A stretch of 64,000 bases of DNA from Fodinicola acaciae. GTDB taxonomy: Bacteria; Actinomycetota; Actinomycetes; Mycobacteriales; HKI-0501. Every line of letters begins with the position of its first letter. Position 1 is the stretch's first letter. The stretch is taken from positions 3,157,681-3,221,680 of the forward strand of contig NZ_WOTN01000001.1 in assembly GCF_010993745.1 (NCBI RefSeq), read 5' to 3'. A model generated the notes under the pieces. That model had not been told where the DNA came from and ran no database searches. It saw only the letters and a program-made list of their open reading frames with translations. The position numbers and the translations under genes were made by a program. This document shows positions 52,601 to 61,595 of the stretch, one piece after another.

Positions 52601-52979
52601 CGCCGACCGCGTTGACCGCGGCGTCCTTGATCGCCTGCGGCACCAGGAACCCGCCCTGGCCGTTGGAGGTCTTGGCGTTGAAGTCGCGTACGGCCGCGTC
52701 GGTCTTGGCGCGCTGCGCGACGATCTGCGCCTGCCCCGCGGCGCTGCGCCCGGAGCCGGCGAACTGCACCGACAGCCGCCGCTCGGCCTGCAGCTCGGTG
52801 ATCAGCTGCACCGACGGCGAGCCGTACTCGTCCTGCGCGGTCTGGCCACCGAGATACTGGACCACCTGTCCGCTGGTCAGGACCACCGCGAGGACCCAGA
52901 GCGCGACCAGCGAGACCAGCGGCACGATCAGGAGAGCGGTAAGCCTGGAACGGATGGACTGGTGGCGGCGGGCTCGCAT
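49632..52979 (-). CDS. cvnA: Conservon sensor kinase-like protein CvnA (NIT + HATPase)
   Basis: 1115 residues. N-terminal membrane segment (12-35: LTALLIVPLVSLVALWVLAV), extracytoplasmic NIT (nitrate/nitrite sensing) domain about 45-300, second membrane segment about 305-335 (IQAFVLLGLAAVVGLIAIIV), HAMP, then a histidine-kinase-like ATPase domain with N box (HLLSELIDNAVSFSPPHTQV) and G boxes (VEIEDRGLGMQPDEM; RLGMFVVARLAARHNV). The C-terminal 400 residues are Pro-rich and disordered. A standard H-box histidine is not obvious. GAGGTGAG directly precedes the ATG. It is the likely input of the conservon; stimulus unknown. Confidence 0.93.
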   Translation of the reverse strand: MRARRHQSIRSRLTALLIVPLVSLVALWVLAVVLTSGQVVQYLGGQTAQDEYGSPSVQLITELQAERRLSVQFAGSGRSAAGQAQIVAQRAKTDAAVRDFNAKTSNGQGGFLVPQAIKDAAVNAVGDFPSLESFRGNVDAIVKRSDIMQNYGKLIDNQFKILDQVAAVGDAQTVVTAKNLVTLLRAREQLSQEDALISGALNGDPLNAPEFANFAQNVGAHQILYQAAVAQLSPADQKSWLDVIGISQWGELSVTENRILTGSRPNQEITVVTAGGWQAQISAVMKAVDDWQATVSQRAASQTAAATIQAFVLLGLAAVVGLIAIIVSIVFSVRVSRRLIRQLRRLGGSAQDMATKQLPAVVERLRAGEKVDADIEAPALEYGSDEIGQVGDSFNAVRHTAVRVAVEQANLRAGVNTVFVNIARRTQGLVHQQLSQLDAMERKATDPADLDDLFKIDNLATRMRRNAENLIILGGGAPGRQWRQPVPLVDVIRSAAAEVGGYSRVRVLPIGEGALNGSAVSDVTHLLSELIDNAVSFSPPHTQVQVTGQLVPKGFVVEIEDRGLGMQPDEMAAANRYFSNPPEFNVLAISDNSRLGMFVVARLAARHNVHVSLRSSPYGGTCAIVLIPSNLVSTGAEKLPPAEPKALVGAATGGRGELESGGVNGYRKEPGSTTGGPSLEPPPPPSVSSVSEGFEPRGSEDYDRGDDRITGGTIDESFETRPEEYERGDDRITGGVIADTLGARDEASEYEDAYASAAEAEQASTPPAADYPPPPPPAPEPSYPPPMPEPPRAPSAERAEFIPFVRADDPAGDDLPERRSGGAHRMPPPSGPPLSAVPSSAPPSSAPPSPPYSAPPAPPHAAPPLAPVPPAQPRLLTPQAPPQPPPAPQAPPQSPQAPQQPPTQQLPQRNPESQPPPAPASGVPASAPPTRPPGMPAGVQLGTPDYPRPDPNQPITSAPRTPPGAGPQPTGPQPVQPGARPVAGPGPLATGPMRSVPPLPPLATPGPTSRTDQRGPQLGDHRGLPRRIRQASLSPQLAEVVPPPQEPDGPAVEHRTPDDARRLMAAYQQGSWRGRSAPADWSAQSPLGYSPPPRDDASQDYSGGYPPNGDRGADG

Positions 52980-53047
52980 CTCACCTCGTGATGGACGGAC
53001 GGGCCGAGCAGTGGGCTGGACCGAAGGGGCAGTCAGTGTTCGACAGC

Positions 53048-53248
53048 CTAGCGAGCCTGCTGACCGAAACTGAAGGCATCCGCGAGATCACCCAGTGAAC
53101 CGTTGCTGAGCAGGTCAGATACGCTGCCGGACCGCAGTCGCGCCACAACCGAGCGTAGCGAAATCCGTTGCTGTGTCAGGGAAGTGCGATATGCGGCAAG
53201 GCCGGTGATATGGAGTTCCGAACCGGTGGCGCGGATTTCCTTCACCAT
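53048..53248 (-). CDS. Small hypothetical protein
   Basis: 66 residues from ATG 53248 (TTCATATGG, no clear ribosome site, possibly leaderless): MVKEIRATGSELHITGLAAY, SLTQQRISLRSVVARLRSGS, DLLSNGSLGDLADAFSFGQQ. Basic and helical in the middle. No family recognised. It lies 57 nt after ftsK on the same strand and 69 nt before cvnA. A longer frame to 53,296 is open. Confidence 0.5.
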   Translation of the reverse strand: MVKEIRATGSELHITGLAAYRTSLTQQRISLRSVVARLRSGSVSDLLSNGSLGDLADAFSFGQQAR

Positions 53249-53304
53249 ATGAATAGTGTCACTATCCGTACGGCCGGATCCGGACGTACCAGCCAAAGTA
53301 TCTG

Positions 53305-55929
53305 TTACGCCGTGTCTCCGTCGGCGGACTCGCCGCGCAGTGTGGCCAGTACGCCGGCCAGTTCGTCCGGTTTGACCAGCACGTCACGTGCCTTGGAGCC
53401 CTCGCTCGGACCGACGATGCCGCGGGTTTCCATCAGGTCCATCAGCCGGCCGGCCTTGGCGAAACCGACGCGCAGCTTGCGCTGCAGCATCGAGGTCGAG
53501 CCGAACTGCGTCGACACCACCAGCTCGACGGCCTGCAACAACACGTCGAGGTCGTCGCCGATGTCCTCGTCGATGTCCTTCTTGGCCTTGGCCGGTGCCG
53601 TGACGTCCTCGCGGAACTCCGGCTCGCGCTGGTTCTTGCAGAACTCGACGACCTCGCTGATCTCCTGCTCGCTGACCCAGGCACCCTGCAGCCGCATCGG
53701 CTTGCTGGCGCCCATCGGCAGGAACAGGCCGTCGCCGCGGCCGATCAGCTTCTCCGCGCCGGGCTGGTCGAGGATGACCCGCGAGTCGGCCAGCGACGAG
53801 GTGGAGAAGGCCAGCCGGGACGGCACGTTTGCCTTGATCAGACCGGTGACGACGTCGACGGACGGACGCTGCGTGGCGAGCACCAGGTGGATGCCGGCGG
53901 CGCGGGCGAGCTGCGTGATGCGTACGATCGCGTCCTCGACGTCGCGCGGCGCGACCATCATCAGGTCGGCCAGCTCGTCGACGATCACCAGCAGATACGG
54001 ATACGGCCGGTATTCGCGCTCGCTGCCGGGCGGCGCCGTGATCTCGCCTTTGCGCACCTTGCGGTTGAAGTCGTCCACGTGGCGTACGCCGGAGGCGGCC
54101 AGGTCCTCGTAACGCATGTCCATCTCGCGTACGACCCACTGGAGCGCGTCGGCGGCCTTCTTCGGGTTGGTGATGATCGGCGTGACCAGGTGCGGGATGC
54201 CCTCGTATGCGGTCAGCTCGACCCGCTTGGGGTCGACCAGCACCAGCCGCACCTCGTCCGGAGTTGCCCGGGACAGCAAGGAAACCAGCAGCGAGTTGAC
54301 GCACGACGACTTACCGGAGCCGGTCGCGCCGGCCACCAGGATGTGCGGCATCTTGGCCAGGTTGGCGACGACGTAGCCACCCTCGATGTCCTTGCCGAGG
54401 CCGACCAGCATCGGATGGTGGTCGCGGGTCGCGGCGCCACTGCGCAAAACGTCGCCGAGGTTGACGTCTTCCCTGTCGGCGTTGGGGATTTCGACGCCGA
54501 CTGCGCTTTTTCCGGGGATCGGGCTGATGATCCGTACGTCCGGGCTCTTCACCGCGAGCGCGATGTTGCGGGACAACGCGGTGATCCGCTCGACCTTCAC
54601 CGCCGGTCCGAGCTCGATCTCGTAGCGGGTCACCGTCGGGCCGCGGGTGAAGCCGGTGACCGCGGCGTCCACATTGAACTGCTCGAAGACCGTCGTCAGG
54701 CTGTCGATGACGGTGTCGTTGGCCTTGCTGCGCACCTTGCCGGGCGGGCCGGACTTGAGCAGGTTGGGCGGCGGCAGCTTGTAGTCGCCGTCGCCGGCGG
54801 TCAGCGCGAGTTGCTCCGCGCGCGTCGGAGCCGGCGAGTGCTCTGGCGGCTCCTTGCGCGTACGCGGTGTCGGGACGCTGGTCGTGCTGACACCGGCTGC
54901 CGCGGCGGCGACCTCGGCCGGGCTCGCCTCTTCGGCGGTCGCCTGGCCGTCGACGTCGAAAACGTCGGTGTCCTTGGAAAGCGCGCCCTGGCGGCGCCGG
55001 GACGGCCGGCGGCGAGGCGGCGGCTCGTCGCCCGCGGCGGCCTTCAGGTCTTCCGGGTCGAGCGCCTCGGTCGCCTGCTCGTCGATGCCGTCGCCGGTGT
55101 CATCGTCGGTGTCGTCGTACTCCTGGTCGCGGCCGGTCACCCAGTCGCGGAACTCACGTATCCGCGCGGGGATCGTGTTGATCGGCGTCGCGGTGATGAC
55201 GAGGATGCCGAAGACCGAGAGCAGCGCGAGCACTGGCGCGGCCACCCAGATGGTGACCGCCTTGGCCAGCAGGCCACCGGTGACGACTCCGACAAGGCCA
55301 CCGGTGTGCTGGCGGGCCGGCAACTGCTCCGGCGAGCCGGCGATCAGGTGGATCAGGCCGAGTACGCCGATCGCCAACGCCGTCCAGCCGACCACGCCGC
55401 GGCCGGCCGTACCCTCCTCCGGCGCCTGCCGCATCAGCCGGATCGCGCCGGCCAGCAGCAACACCGGCGTCGCCATCGCGCCGGCACCGATCATCGTGTG
55501 CAGCGCGAGCGCGATCACCTCACCGACCGGCCCCGCCGTCTGGAACCAGATGCCCGCGCCGCACAGGATGCCCAACGCCAGCAGCGCGAACCCGGCGCCG
55601 TCGCGCCGATGCGCCGGGTCCAGGTCGCGAGCCGTCGCGGCCTGCCGGAACACCGCACGGGCCAGCCAGCCGACCGCGCGTGCGAGCAACATCCAGATGC
55701 CGGCGACGAGACGGCCGACACCGACCACGATCATCAGCAGGACGCCGTTTTGCGGCGGAGCCGGCCGGCTCGCCGCCGTCTTGCGCGGCGTACGCCCCGC
55801 CGCCCCCGCCGCCGGCCGCCGCCCCGCCGGCCGCGACGACCCGGCCCGACCCGCGGTCCGCGTGCTCGGCGTACCACCGGTCGCGCTGGCCCGCTTACGG
55901 CCAGCGGTCGTACCGGCTCGGGAAGGCAT
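53305..55929 (-). CDS. ftsK: DNA translocase FtsK/SpoIIIE
   Basis: 874 residues from ATG 55929 (GGAGGG just upstream); the frame is open to 56,010 in repeat-side DNA. Four to five N-terminal membrane helices (about 60-240), Pro/Glu-rich linker, then the motor: Walker A LVAGATGSGKSSCVNSLLVS, Walker B YLLVIVDELADLMMVAPRDV, and FtsK-gamma winged helix at the C-terminus (LLQAVELVVSTQFGSTSMLQ, RLMDLMETRGIVGPSEGSKA) that reads KOPS. It moves the chromosome during division and sporulation. The gene order with rnj and dapA is the usual actinobacterial one. Confidence 0.94.
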   Translation of the reverse strand: MPSRAGTTAGRKRASATGGTPSTRTAGRAGSSRPAGRRPAAGAAGRTPRKTAASRPAPPQNGVLLMIVVGVGRLVAGIWMLLARAVGWLARAVFRQAATARDLDPAHRRDGAGFALLALGILCGAGIWFQTAGPVGEVIALALHTMIGAGAMATPVLLLAGAIRLMRQAPEEGTAGRGVVGWTALAIGVLGLIHLIAGSPEQLPARQHTGGLVGVVTGGLLAKAVTIWVAAPVLALLSVFGILVITATPINTIPARIREFRDWVTGRDQEYDDTDDDTGDGIDEQATEALDPEDLKAAAGDEPPPRRRPSRRRQGALSKDTDVFDVDGQATAEEASPAEVAAAAAGVSTTSVPTPRTRKEPPEHSPAPTRAEQLALTAGDGDYKLPPPNLLKSGPPGKVRSKANDTVIDSLTTVFEQFNVDAAVTGFTRGPTVTRYEIELGPAVKVERITALSRNIALAVKSPDVRIISPIPGKSAVGVEIPNADREDVNLGDVLRSGAATRDHHPMLVGLGKDIEGGYVVANLAKMPHILVAGATGSGKSSCVNSLLVSLLSRATPDEVRLVLVDPKRVELTAYEGIPHLVTPIITNPKKAADALQWVVREMDMRYEDLAASGVRHVDDFNRKVRKGEITAPPGSEREYRPYPYLLVIVDELADLMMVAPRDVEDAIVRITQLARAAGIHLVLATQRPSVDVVTGLIKANVPSRLAFSTSSLADSRVILDQPGAEKLIGRGDGLFLPMGASKPMRLQGAWVSEQEISEVVEFCKNQREPEFREDVTAPAKAKKDIDEDIGDDLDVLLQAVELVVSTQFGSTSMLQRKLRVGFAKAGRLMDLMETRGIVGPSEGSKARDVLVKPDELAGVLATLRGESADGDTA

Positions 55930-55989
55930 ACCCTCCACGCTACCGGTTGGCCTCCCACGGACCACCCCTTTACCACCCGTGTCATGGCC

Positions 55990-56950
55990 CTCATCCGTTA
56001 CGAGGGTCACCGGAGGGGGCGCGGGTGGCGCGGCGGCGAGGGTGTGGCGGCCGATGCGGCCGTGAGGAGTGGTCGCGGCGAGGAGGTGGTGGCGAGGTGG
56101 TGGTGGGTCAGCCTGATTGTCGGGTTGGGGAGGTGGTGTGTCCTCATGTTTGTTGCGTTGGGGGGTGGCGCGTCTCTTGGTTGTTGCGTTGGGTGAGTGG
56201 TTGGGCCTTCATGTTTGTTGCGTTGGGTGAGTAGTTGGGCCTTCATGTTTGTTGCGTTGGGTGGGTGGTGGTTTTCGCCTGCGCGGCGGGCGCTCCTGCG
56301 CGGAGGGCGACCTCAAGGGAGGGGGCGCGGGAACGCCAATCGGTGTGCATTGAGGGTGCGGGTGGCGGTTTCGTGCGGGGCTGGGTCTTCCGGGCTTGCT
56401 CGTTCTCCCCGTCGGCGGGCAGAACGAGCACGCCAGGTCACGTGTGGGAAGCAACCCGTCGGTATGGACGCCAAACGATCGTGCTGGGGCGACCGGCTGC
56501 GTAATACTTGTTTAACAAGACATCAAAACGGACATCTGTTGCAGTCGAACGGTCACAACAGCATTATCAGCCTCAGTAGTCACACCCGTCACAGCCTCCA
56601 GCGATCGCGGCAGCATGAAAGCCTTGCTTCTTGTGTCCAACGCAAGTAACTCGACATTCATGCCATCCGCGAAACTCGAAAACCGGACATTTAGCGCTCC
56701 ATATACCTTCTCGTCCCACATCGTGGACCTTCTCGCCACAGAGCGGGACGCCACGGCACCGCCGGCGCCCCAGCCACAGTCCTGGTCCGGTTTGTCCGGA
56801 CCCACCCACAGACCAACCGCACCCGCGGCACCCAACCGGACCAACAGCGAGACCCCGCGCGCCCCTCCCCGTGAAGTCGCCCTCCGCGCAGCAGCGCCGG
56901 CCACGCAGGCGCACCCCCAAAACGGAACAATCAGGAAAATCCAACCACTA
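55990..56950. repeat. Composite dispersed repeat, copy 5
   Basis: Between ftsK and rnj. Exact 34-bp tandem units with TTCATGTTTGTTGCGTTGGG (for example starts at 56,207 and 56,241); left arm 56,271-56,330; fragments of the nested palindrome (CTCCCCGTCGGCG near 56,405; CTGGTCCGGTTTGTCCGG near 56,780); CCCGTCGGTATGGACGCC; centre CTTGTTTAACAAG (about 56,505-56,517); CCTCAGTAGTCACACCCG; CTTGTGTCCAACGCAAG hairpin; CGGACATTTAGCGCTCC; right arm 56,854-56,912; C-rich tail. Frames inside are not called as genes. Confidence 0.9.
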
Positions 56951-56974
56951 CAAGCCGATCACTTAACCCCAGCC

Positions 56975-58687
56975 TCAGACCTCCAGGATGGTGGGGATGA
57001 TCATGGGCCGGCGGCGGTAGGTGTCGGAGACCCATTTGCCGGCGGTACGGCGGACGATCTGCTGCAACTGGTGGGGGTCGCTGACCTCGTCCTGCGCGGC
57101 CCGGTCGAGTGCTTCGGTGATCAACAGCAGGACGGGCTCGAACGCGGCGGGGTCGTCGCTGAAGCCGCGGCCGTTGACGAAGGGGCCGCCGACGACTTTG
57201 CCGGTGACGGAGTCGACGACGACGGTGACCGCGATGAAGCCCTCGTCGCCGAGGATGCGGCGCTCGGTGAGTGACGACTCGCCGACGTCGCCCACGTGCA
57301 GGCCGTCGACGTAGACGTATTCGTTGTCGACGTGGCCGACCAGCCGGGCGACGCCGTCGACCAGGTCGACCACGTCGCCGTCCTCGGCCAGCACGACGTT
57401 TTCGGCGGGTACGCCGGAAAGCTCGGCCAGCCGGGCGTGGGCGCGCAGGTGGCGCCACTCCCCGTGCACCGGCATGACGTTGCTCGGCCGCGTGACGTTG
57501 AGCAGATAGAGCAGCTCGCCGGCCGGCGCGTGGCCGGAGACGTGCACCATGGCGACCTCTTTGTGGATCACCGTGGCGCCGAGCCGGGACAGGCCGTTGA
57601 TCACCCGGTAGACCGCGGTTTCGTTGCCCGGCACCAAACTCGACGCGAGTACGACGGTGTCGTCCGGCTGGATGGTGACGTGCCGGTGGTCGCCGGAGGC
57701 CATCCGGCCGAGTGCGCTCATCGGCTCACCCTGCGAGCCGGTGGACATGAAGACCACCTGGTTGGCCGGCAATGTCGTCGCCTCGTCCAGCGGGACCATC
57801 AGGTTTTCCGGGATACGCAGCAGGCCCAGGTCACGCGCCGACCCCATGTTGCGCACCATCGAACGGCCGACAAAGGCGACCCGGCGGCCATGTGCGGCGG
57901 CGGTGTCGAGCACCTGTTGTACGCGGTGCACGTGGCTGGCGAACGAGGCGACCACGATCCGGCCGCGAGCCTGCCGGAAGACGTCGTCGAGCACCGGACC
58001 GATCTGACGCTCCGGAGTGACGAAGCCGGGGACCTCGGCGTTGGTCGAGTCGGACAGCAGCAGGTCGACGCCTTCCGCGCCGAGCCTGGCGAAACCGCCG
58101 ATGTCGGTGAGCCGGCCGTCCAGCGGCAGCTGGTCCATCTTGAAGTCGCCGGTGTGCAGCGCGACGCCGGCCGGCGTGCGGATGGCGACCGCGAGCGCGT
58201 CCGGGATCGAGTGGTTGACCGCGAAGAACTCGCAGGCGAAGTCGCCGAGCTGCTCGGTGTCGCCTTCCTTGACGGTCATCGAGTACGGCTGGATGCGGTG
58301 CTCCCGCAGCTTGCCTTCGACCAGCGCCAGGGTGAAACGCGAGCCGATCAGCGGGATGTCCGGCTTGAGGCGGAGCAGATACGGTACGCCGCCGATGTGG
58401 TCCTCGTGGCCGTGCGTCAGCACGACCGCCTCCACGTCGTCGAGCCGGTGCTCGATCGCCGAGAAGTCCGGCAGGATCAGGTCGACGCCGGGCTGATCGG
58501 CCTCCGGGAAGAGCACCCCGCAGTCGACGATCAGCAGCCGGCCGCCGTATTCGAAGACGGTCATGTTGCGGCCGATCGCGCCGAGGCCGCCGAGCGGGAT
58601 CACCCGCAGCGCGCCGGCCGGCAGCTCCGGCGGCGGACCCAGCCGCGCCGTACGGCCGTGTGCGGTGCCGTGCGAAGAAGTCGTCAC
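56975..58687 (-). CDS. rnj: Ribonuclease J
   Basis: 570 residues from GTG 58687, overlapping dapA's stop (GTGA). Metallo-beta-lactamase core LTHGHEDHIGGVPYLLRLKP with metal ligands, VALHTGDFKMDQLPLDGR, LSDSTNAEVPGF; beta-CASP domain IVVASFASHVHRVQQVLDTA and FMSTGSQGEPMSALGRMASG; C-terminal domain. It is the main 5'-3' exo/endonuclease of mRNA decay and 23S/16S rRNA processing in actinobacteria. Confidence 0.95.
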   Translation of the reverse strand: MTTSSHGTAHGRTARLGPPPELPAGALRVIPLGGLGAIGRNMTVFEYGGRLLIVDCGVLFPEADQPGVDLILPDFSAIEHRLDDVEAVVLTHGHEDHIGGVPYLLRLKPDIPLIGSRFTLALVEGKLREHRIQPYSMTVKEGDTEQLGDFACEFFAVNHSIPDALAVAIRTPAGVALHTGDFKMDQLPLDGRLTDIGGFARLGAEGVDLLLSDSTNAEVPGFVTPERQIGPVLDDVFRQARGRIVVASFASHVHRVQQVLDTAAAHGRRVAFVGRSMVRNMGSARDLGLLRIPENLMVPLDEATTLPANQVVFMSTGSQGEPMSALGRMASGDHRHVTIQPDDTVVLASSLVPGNETAVYRVINGLSRLGATVIHKEVAMVHVSGHAPAGELLYLLNVTRPSNVMPVHGEWRHLRAHARLAELSGVPAENVVLAEDGDVVDLVDGVARLVGHVDNEYVYVDGLHVGDVGESSLTERRILGDEGFIAVTVVVDSVTGKVVGGPFVNGRGFSDDPAAFEPVLLLITEALDRAAQDEVSDPHQLQQIVRRTAGKWVSDTYRRRPMIIPTILEV

Positions 58688-59592
58688 GCCGGAATCTCCA
58701 CGCCGCCGGCGGTCAGGTCGGCGATCAGCGTCTCGACCTGCTGGTCGGTCGCGTCGACCAGCGGCAGCCGCACCGGACCGGCCGGCAGGCCAAGCAGCCG
58801 CAGCGCCGCCTTGGTGAGGATCAGGCCCTGCGTACGGAAAATCCCGGTGTAGACCGGCAGCAGGCTCTGGTGCAGCTCGGCCGCGCGTCGCACGTCACCG
58901 CGCTCGTACGCGTCGAGCATGTCGCGCAGCCGTACGCCGACCACGTGGCCGACGACCGAGACGTGACCGACCGCGCCGATGCTGTAGAGCGGCAGGTTGA
59001 GCATGTCCTCACCGGAATACCAGGCGACACCGGAGCGCGCCATCACCCACGACGCGCCGGCGAGGTCGCCCTTGGCGTCCTTCACGGCCAGGATGCGCGG
59101 ATGCTCGGCGAGTCGTACGAGCGTGTCGGTCTCGATCGCGACGCCGGTGCGGCCGGGAATGTCGTACAACATCACCGGCAGGTCGCTGGAGTTGGCGGCC
59201 GCGGTGAAGTGGCGGTAGAGGCCCTCCTGCGGCGGCTTGTTGTAGTACGGGCTGACCAGCAGCAGGCCGTGTGCGCCGGCCTTCTGCGCCGTCGCGATCA
59301 CCTCAAGCGTGTGCCGCGTGTCGTTGTTGCCGGCGCCGGCGACGATCGTGGCGCGGTCGCCGACCGCCTCGACCGCGGCCCGCAGCACGGTCTCCTTCTC
59401 CGGGTCGGACAGCGTCGGATACTCGCCGGTGGTGCCGTTGACGATCAGACCGTCGTTGCCACCCTCGTCGACCAGGTAGGTCGCGAGCCGCTGGACGCCA
59501 TCGACATCGATGCCGCCGTCTGGCGTCATCGGCGTGACCATCGCGGTCAGCGCGCGGCCGAACGGCCGCGCGCGATCCTTAGTGGTACTCAT
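58684..59592 (-). CDS. dapA: 4-hydroxy-tetrahydrodipicolinate synthase
   Basis: 302 residues from ATG 59592. ALTAMVTPMTPDGGIDVDGV, GTTGEYPTLSDPEKETVLRA (active-site Thr pair), VMLYDIPGRTGVAIETDTLV (catalytic Tyr) and ILAVKDAKGDLAGASWVM (Schiff-base Lys). It makes the first step of diaminopimelate/lysine synthesis from pyruvate and aspartate semialdehyde. GTGA coupling to rnj. A frame extension to 59,622 lacks a ribosome site. Confidence 0.95.
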   Translation of the reverse strand: MSTTKDRARPFGRALTAMVTPMTPDGGIDVDGVQRLATYLVDEGGNDGLIVNGTTGEYPTLSDPEKETVLRAAVEAVGDRATIVAGAGNNDTRHTLEVIATAQKAGAHGLLLVSPYYNKPPQEGLYRHFTAAANSSDLPVMLYDIPGRTGVAIETDTLVRLAEHPRILAVKDAKGDLAGASWVMARSGVAWYSGEDMLNLPLYSIGAVGHVSVVGHVVGVRLRDMLDAYERGDVRRAAELHQSLLPVYTGIFRTQGLILTKAALRLLGLPAGPVRLPLVDATDQQVETLIADLTAGGVEIPA

Positions 59593-59656
59593 AACTCTGC
59601 AGGTTATCGGATGGCAGTCCATTGCCGGTCAGCGCAAACGCACTTGACGACCTGCG

Positions 59657-61168
59657 TCACTTCCGCTGTCTGAGCCGGCGGCCGATCTCTCTGTCGACGC
59701 GGTCGTTGAGGTCGGCGAGCTGGCTGTCCGAGAGGGTGCTCAGGTCGCCCGGTGGCGCGCCGCCGGCACTGCCCGAACCGTACTGCGTGCCCACTCCACT
59801 TCCGTTGCGGTCGGCCAGCGAACCGCACCTGATCTGGCTGTTGTCGGCCCGGTAGAGGCAGGTCGCCTGCGGGCCTTGCAGGTCGCCGGCGCCCTGCACC
59901 CGGTAGAGCACGTTCTGCGAGTTGCCGATGGTGGCGACCCAGCGGTTGCCGGACAGCGGCGCGACCTCGAAGATCACCAGGTTCTGCCAGTTGGGGAGGT
60001 CCTGGTAGTCACCCTTGATCCGCTGGATGATCGCCGCGTCGGACACCCACGACGGCTTCAGGTGATAGACGGTCAGTGGCGCGAGGGTGCCACTGCGCAC
60101 AGTGGACGCGACGGCCGCGAGCGCCGAGATCGCGGTCGCCGAGCCGCGGCCGGTCAGCGGCGTCACGTACACCCCGGCAGCGCGGCCGGCGACGGGCAGC
60201 ACGAACTCGGAGTTGTTCCCGGAGTTGGCGGTCTCCTCGTCGAGCTCCCAGCCGGACGCCTGGAACCACCAGTCCCAGAACGAGCCGATCGCCTGCGTCG
60301 CCTCGCGCTGGTGGCGGGCCAGGCTGAGCGGATACGCCGGACCGGGCACCTTCGCGGTCGCGCTGACCGTCACCTGACCGGTGTGCCCGTCGTAGATCGC
60401 CACCCCGGCCGGCCGCTCGCTGGTCACCAGCCAGCCGGTGATCTCCTTCAGCGGCACGACCACCTTCGGCGTCGAGCCGGCGCAATACGCGTACGCGTCG
60501 TCATTGTCGAACCGCAGCCAGCGCCGCTCCTCGGCGATTTTCCGACCGAGGTTGTGCGACCACCAGCCGCTCAGTCGCGCGTCGGCGCCGTCGCTGAACC
60601 GGCAGATCGTGCCGCTGCCGCGGCCGGTGAGCGGGATCTTCTGGCTGAGTGCCACGTCGTATCCGGTCAGCCAGCCGCGCTTTTCCACCAGCGTCGCGAA
60701 CGCGTCCTCCTCCGGCAGATAACTCGTGTCGAAGATGTCGCCCGGCACATCGCCGAGGTTGGACTTCGCCTGCGCCGACGCGACCTGGAACGGCGCACGC
60801 TGGTCGAGCTGGCGCAGCACCGTGTTGGTGACGTTGACGCTCGACAGATAGGAGCGCTCCTGGGCGTACGAATGGAAGAACAGCCACCCGACCACCACCA
60901 GGATCCCGAGCGGGATCAGTGTCCACGGCAGCCAGAGCTGGTCACTCCGGTCGGCCCACCACAGCGCCAGGCCGGCCACCACGACCAGCGCCAGGATCGG
61001 CAGCCACCAGAACATGTTGGCGCGGATGTTCCACCAGAGGATCGTCGAGTAGTACGGCGCGAGCCAGACGAACGCCGCCACCAACACAGCGACGACCGCG
61101 ACTCCGATCGCCAATCCACCCCACGGCGCCCCGTCGGCCGCTCTGCCCCGAGCTCGGCTGGACGACAT
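59657..61168 (-). CDS. Membrane protein of unknown function
   Basis: 503 residues. Three membrane helices near the N-terminus (WGGLAIGVAVVAVLVAAFVW; MFWWLPILALVVVAGLALWW; LWLPWTLIPLGILVVVGWLF), then a long extracytoplasmic part containing repeated PLTGRGSGT / PLTGRGSAT segments, a WFQASGWELD region, and a C-terminal basic helix (SDSQLADLNDRVDREIGRRL). The repeated segments suggest two copies of one fold. No family recognised. It lies between dapA and thyX where mycobacteria have Rv2750-like genes, without similarity seen by eye. Confidence 0.65.
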   Translation of the reverse strand: MSSSRARGRAADGAPWGGLAIGVAVVAVLVAAFVWLAPYYSTILWWNIRANMFWWLPILALVVVAGLALWWADRSDQLWLPWTLIPLGILVVVGWLFFHSYAQERSYLSSVNVTNTVLRQLDQRAPFQVASAQAKSNLGDVPGDIFDTSYLPEEDAFATLVEKRGWLTGYDVALSQKIPLTGRGSGTICRFSDGADARLSGWWSHNLGRKIAEERRWLRFDNDDAYAYCAGSTPKVVVPLKEITGWLVTSERPAGVAIYDGHTGQVTVSATAKVPGPAYPLSLARHQREATQAIGSFWDWWFQASGWELDEETANSGNNSEFVLPVAGRAAGVYVTPLTGRGSATAISALAAVASTVRSGTLAPLTVYHLKPSWVSDAAIIQRIKGDYQDLPNWQNLVIFEVAPLSGNRWVATIGNSQNVLYRVQGAGDLQGPQATCLYRADNSQIRCGSLADRNGSGVGTQYGSGSAGGAPPGDLSTLSDSQLADLNDRVDREIGRRLRQRK

Positions 61169-61294
61169 GTTCCCCGCACCTCCTCAGCGGCCCCGCAGCC
61201 GCTCACACGAAGAAGGTTATGGGGCCGGTGCGACCGTTTTGAGGTGCACGAGATTTGTTGCCATCACGACACATGTCGAGTACGCGAAAACGGC

Positions 61295-61475
61295 CGTGGA
61301 AGGCCCCGCACATGGGGTCTGGGGCGCAGCCCCAGGGCAATAACAGGAGCGCGCCGGTCCAGGCTTCACCTGGACGTGGAAGGCCCCGCACATGGGGTCT
61401 GGGGCGCAGCCCCAGGGCAATAACAGGAGCGCGCTGGTCCAGGCTTCACCTGGACGTGGAAGGCCCCGCGACGCG
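61295..61475. repeat. 80-bp tandem repeat, two full units plus a partial third
   Basis: Unit starting CGTGGAAGGCCCCGCACATG recurs with exactly 80-bp period (61,301, 61,381, 61,461); units 1 and 2 differ at about one base (GCGCCGG/GCGCTGG). Each unit contains two hairpins: CTGGGGC-GCA-GCCCCAG and TCCAGG-CTTCA-CCTGGA. The third unit stops after CGTGGAAGGCCCCGC. This is in the 427-bp gap 61,169-61,595, which otherwise has no gene; 61,476-61,595 is A+T-richer and holds nothing clear. Confidence 0.93.
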
Positions 61476-61595
61476 CCGGTCGGGGGTCCGAAACGTCACG
61501 GGGCTCACTACGGTCATCGCCGCAGGTACGGGAGGTGTTACAGCTTCGCCAACAAATTTTTCGGCGAACTTCTCAGGCTTGCGTGTGGGTAAAGG

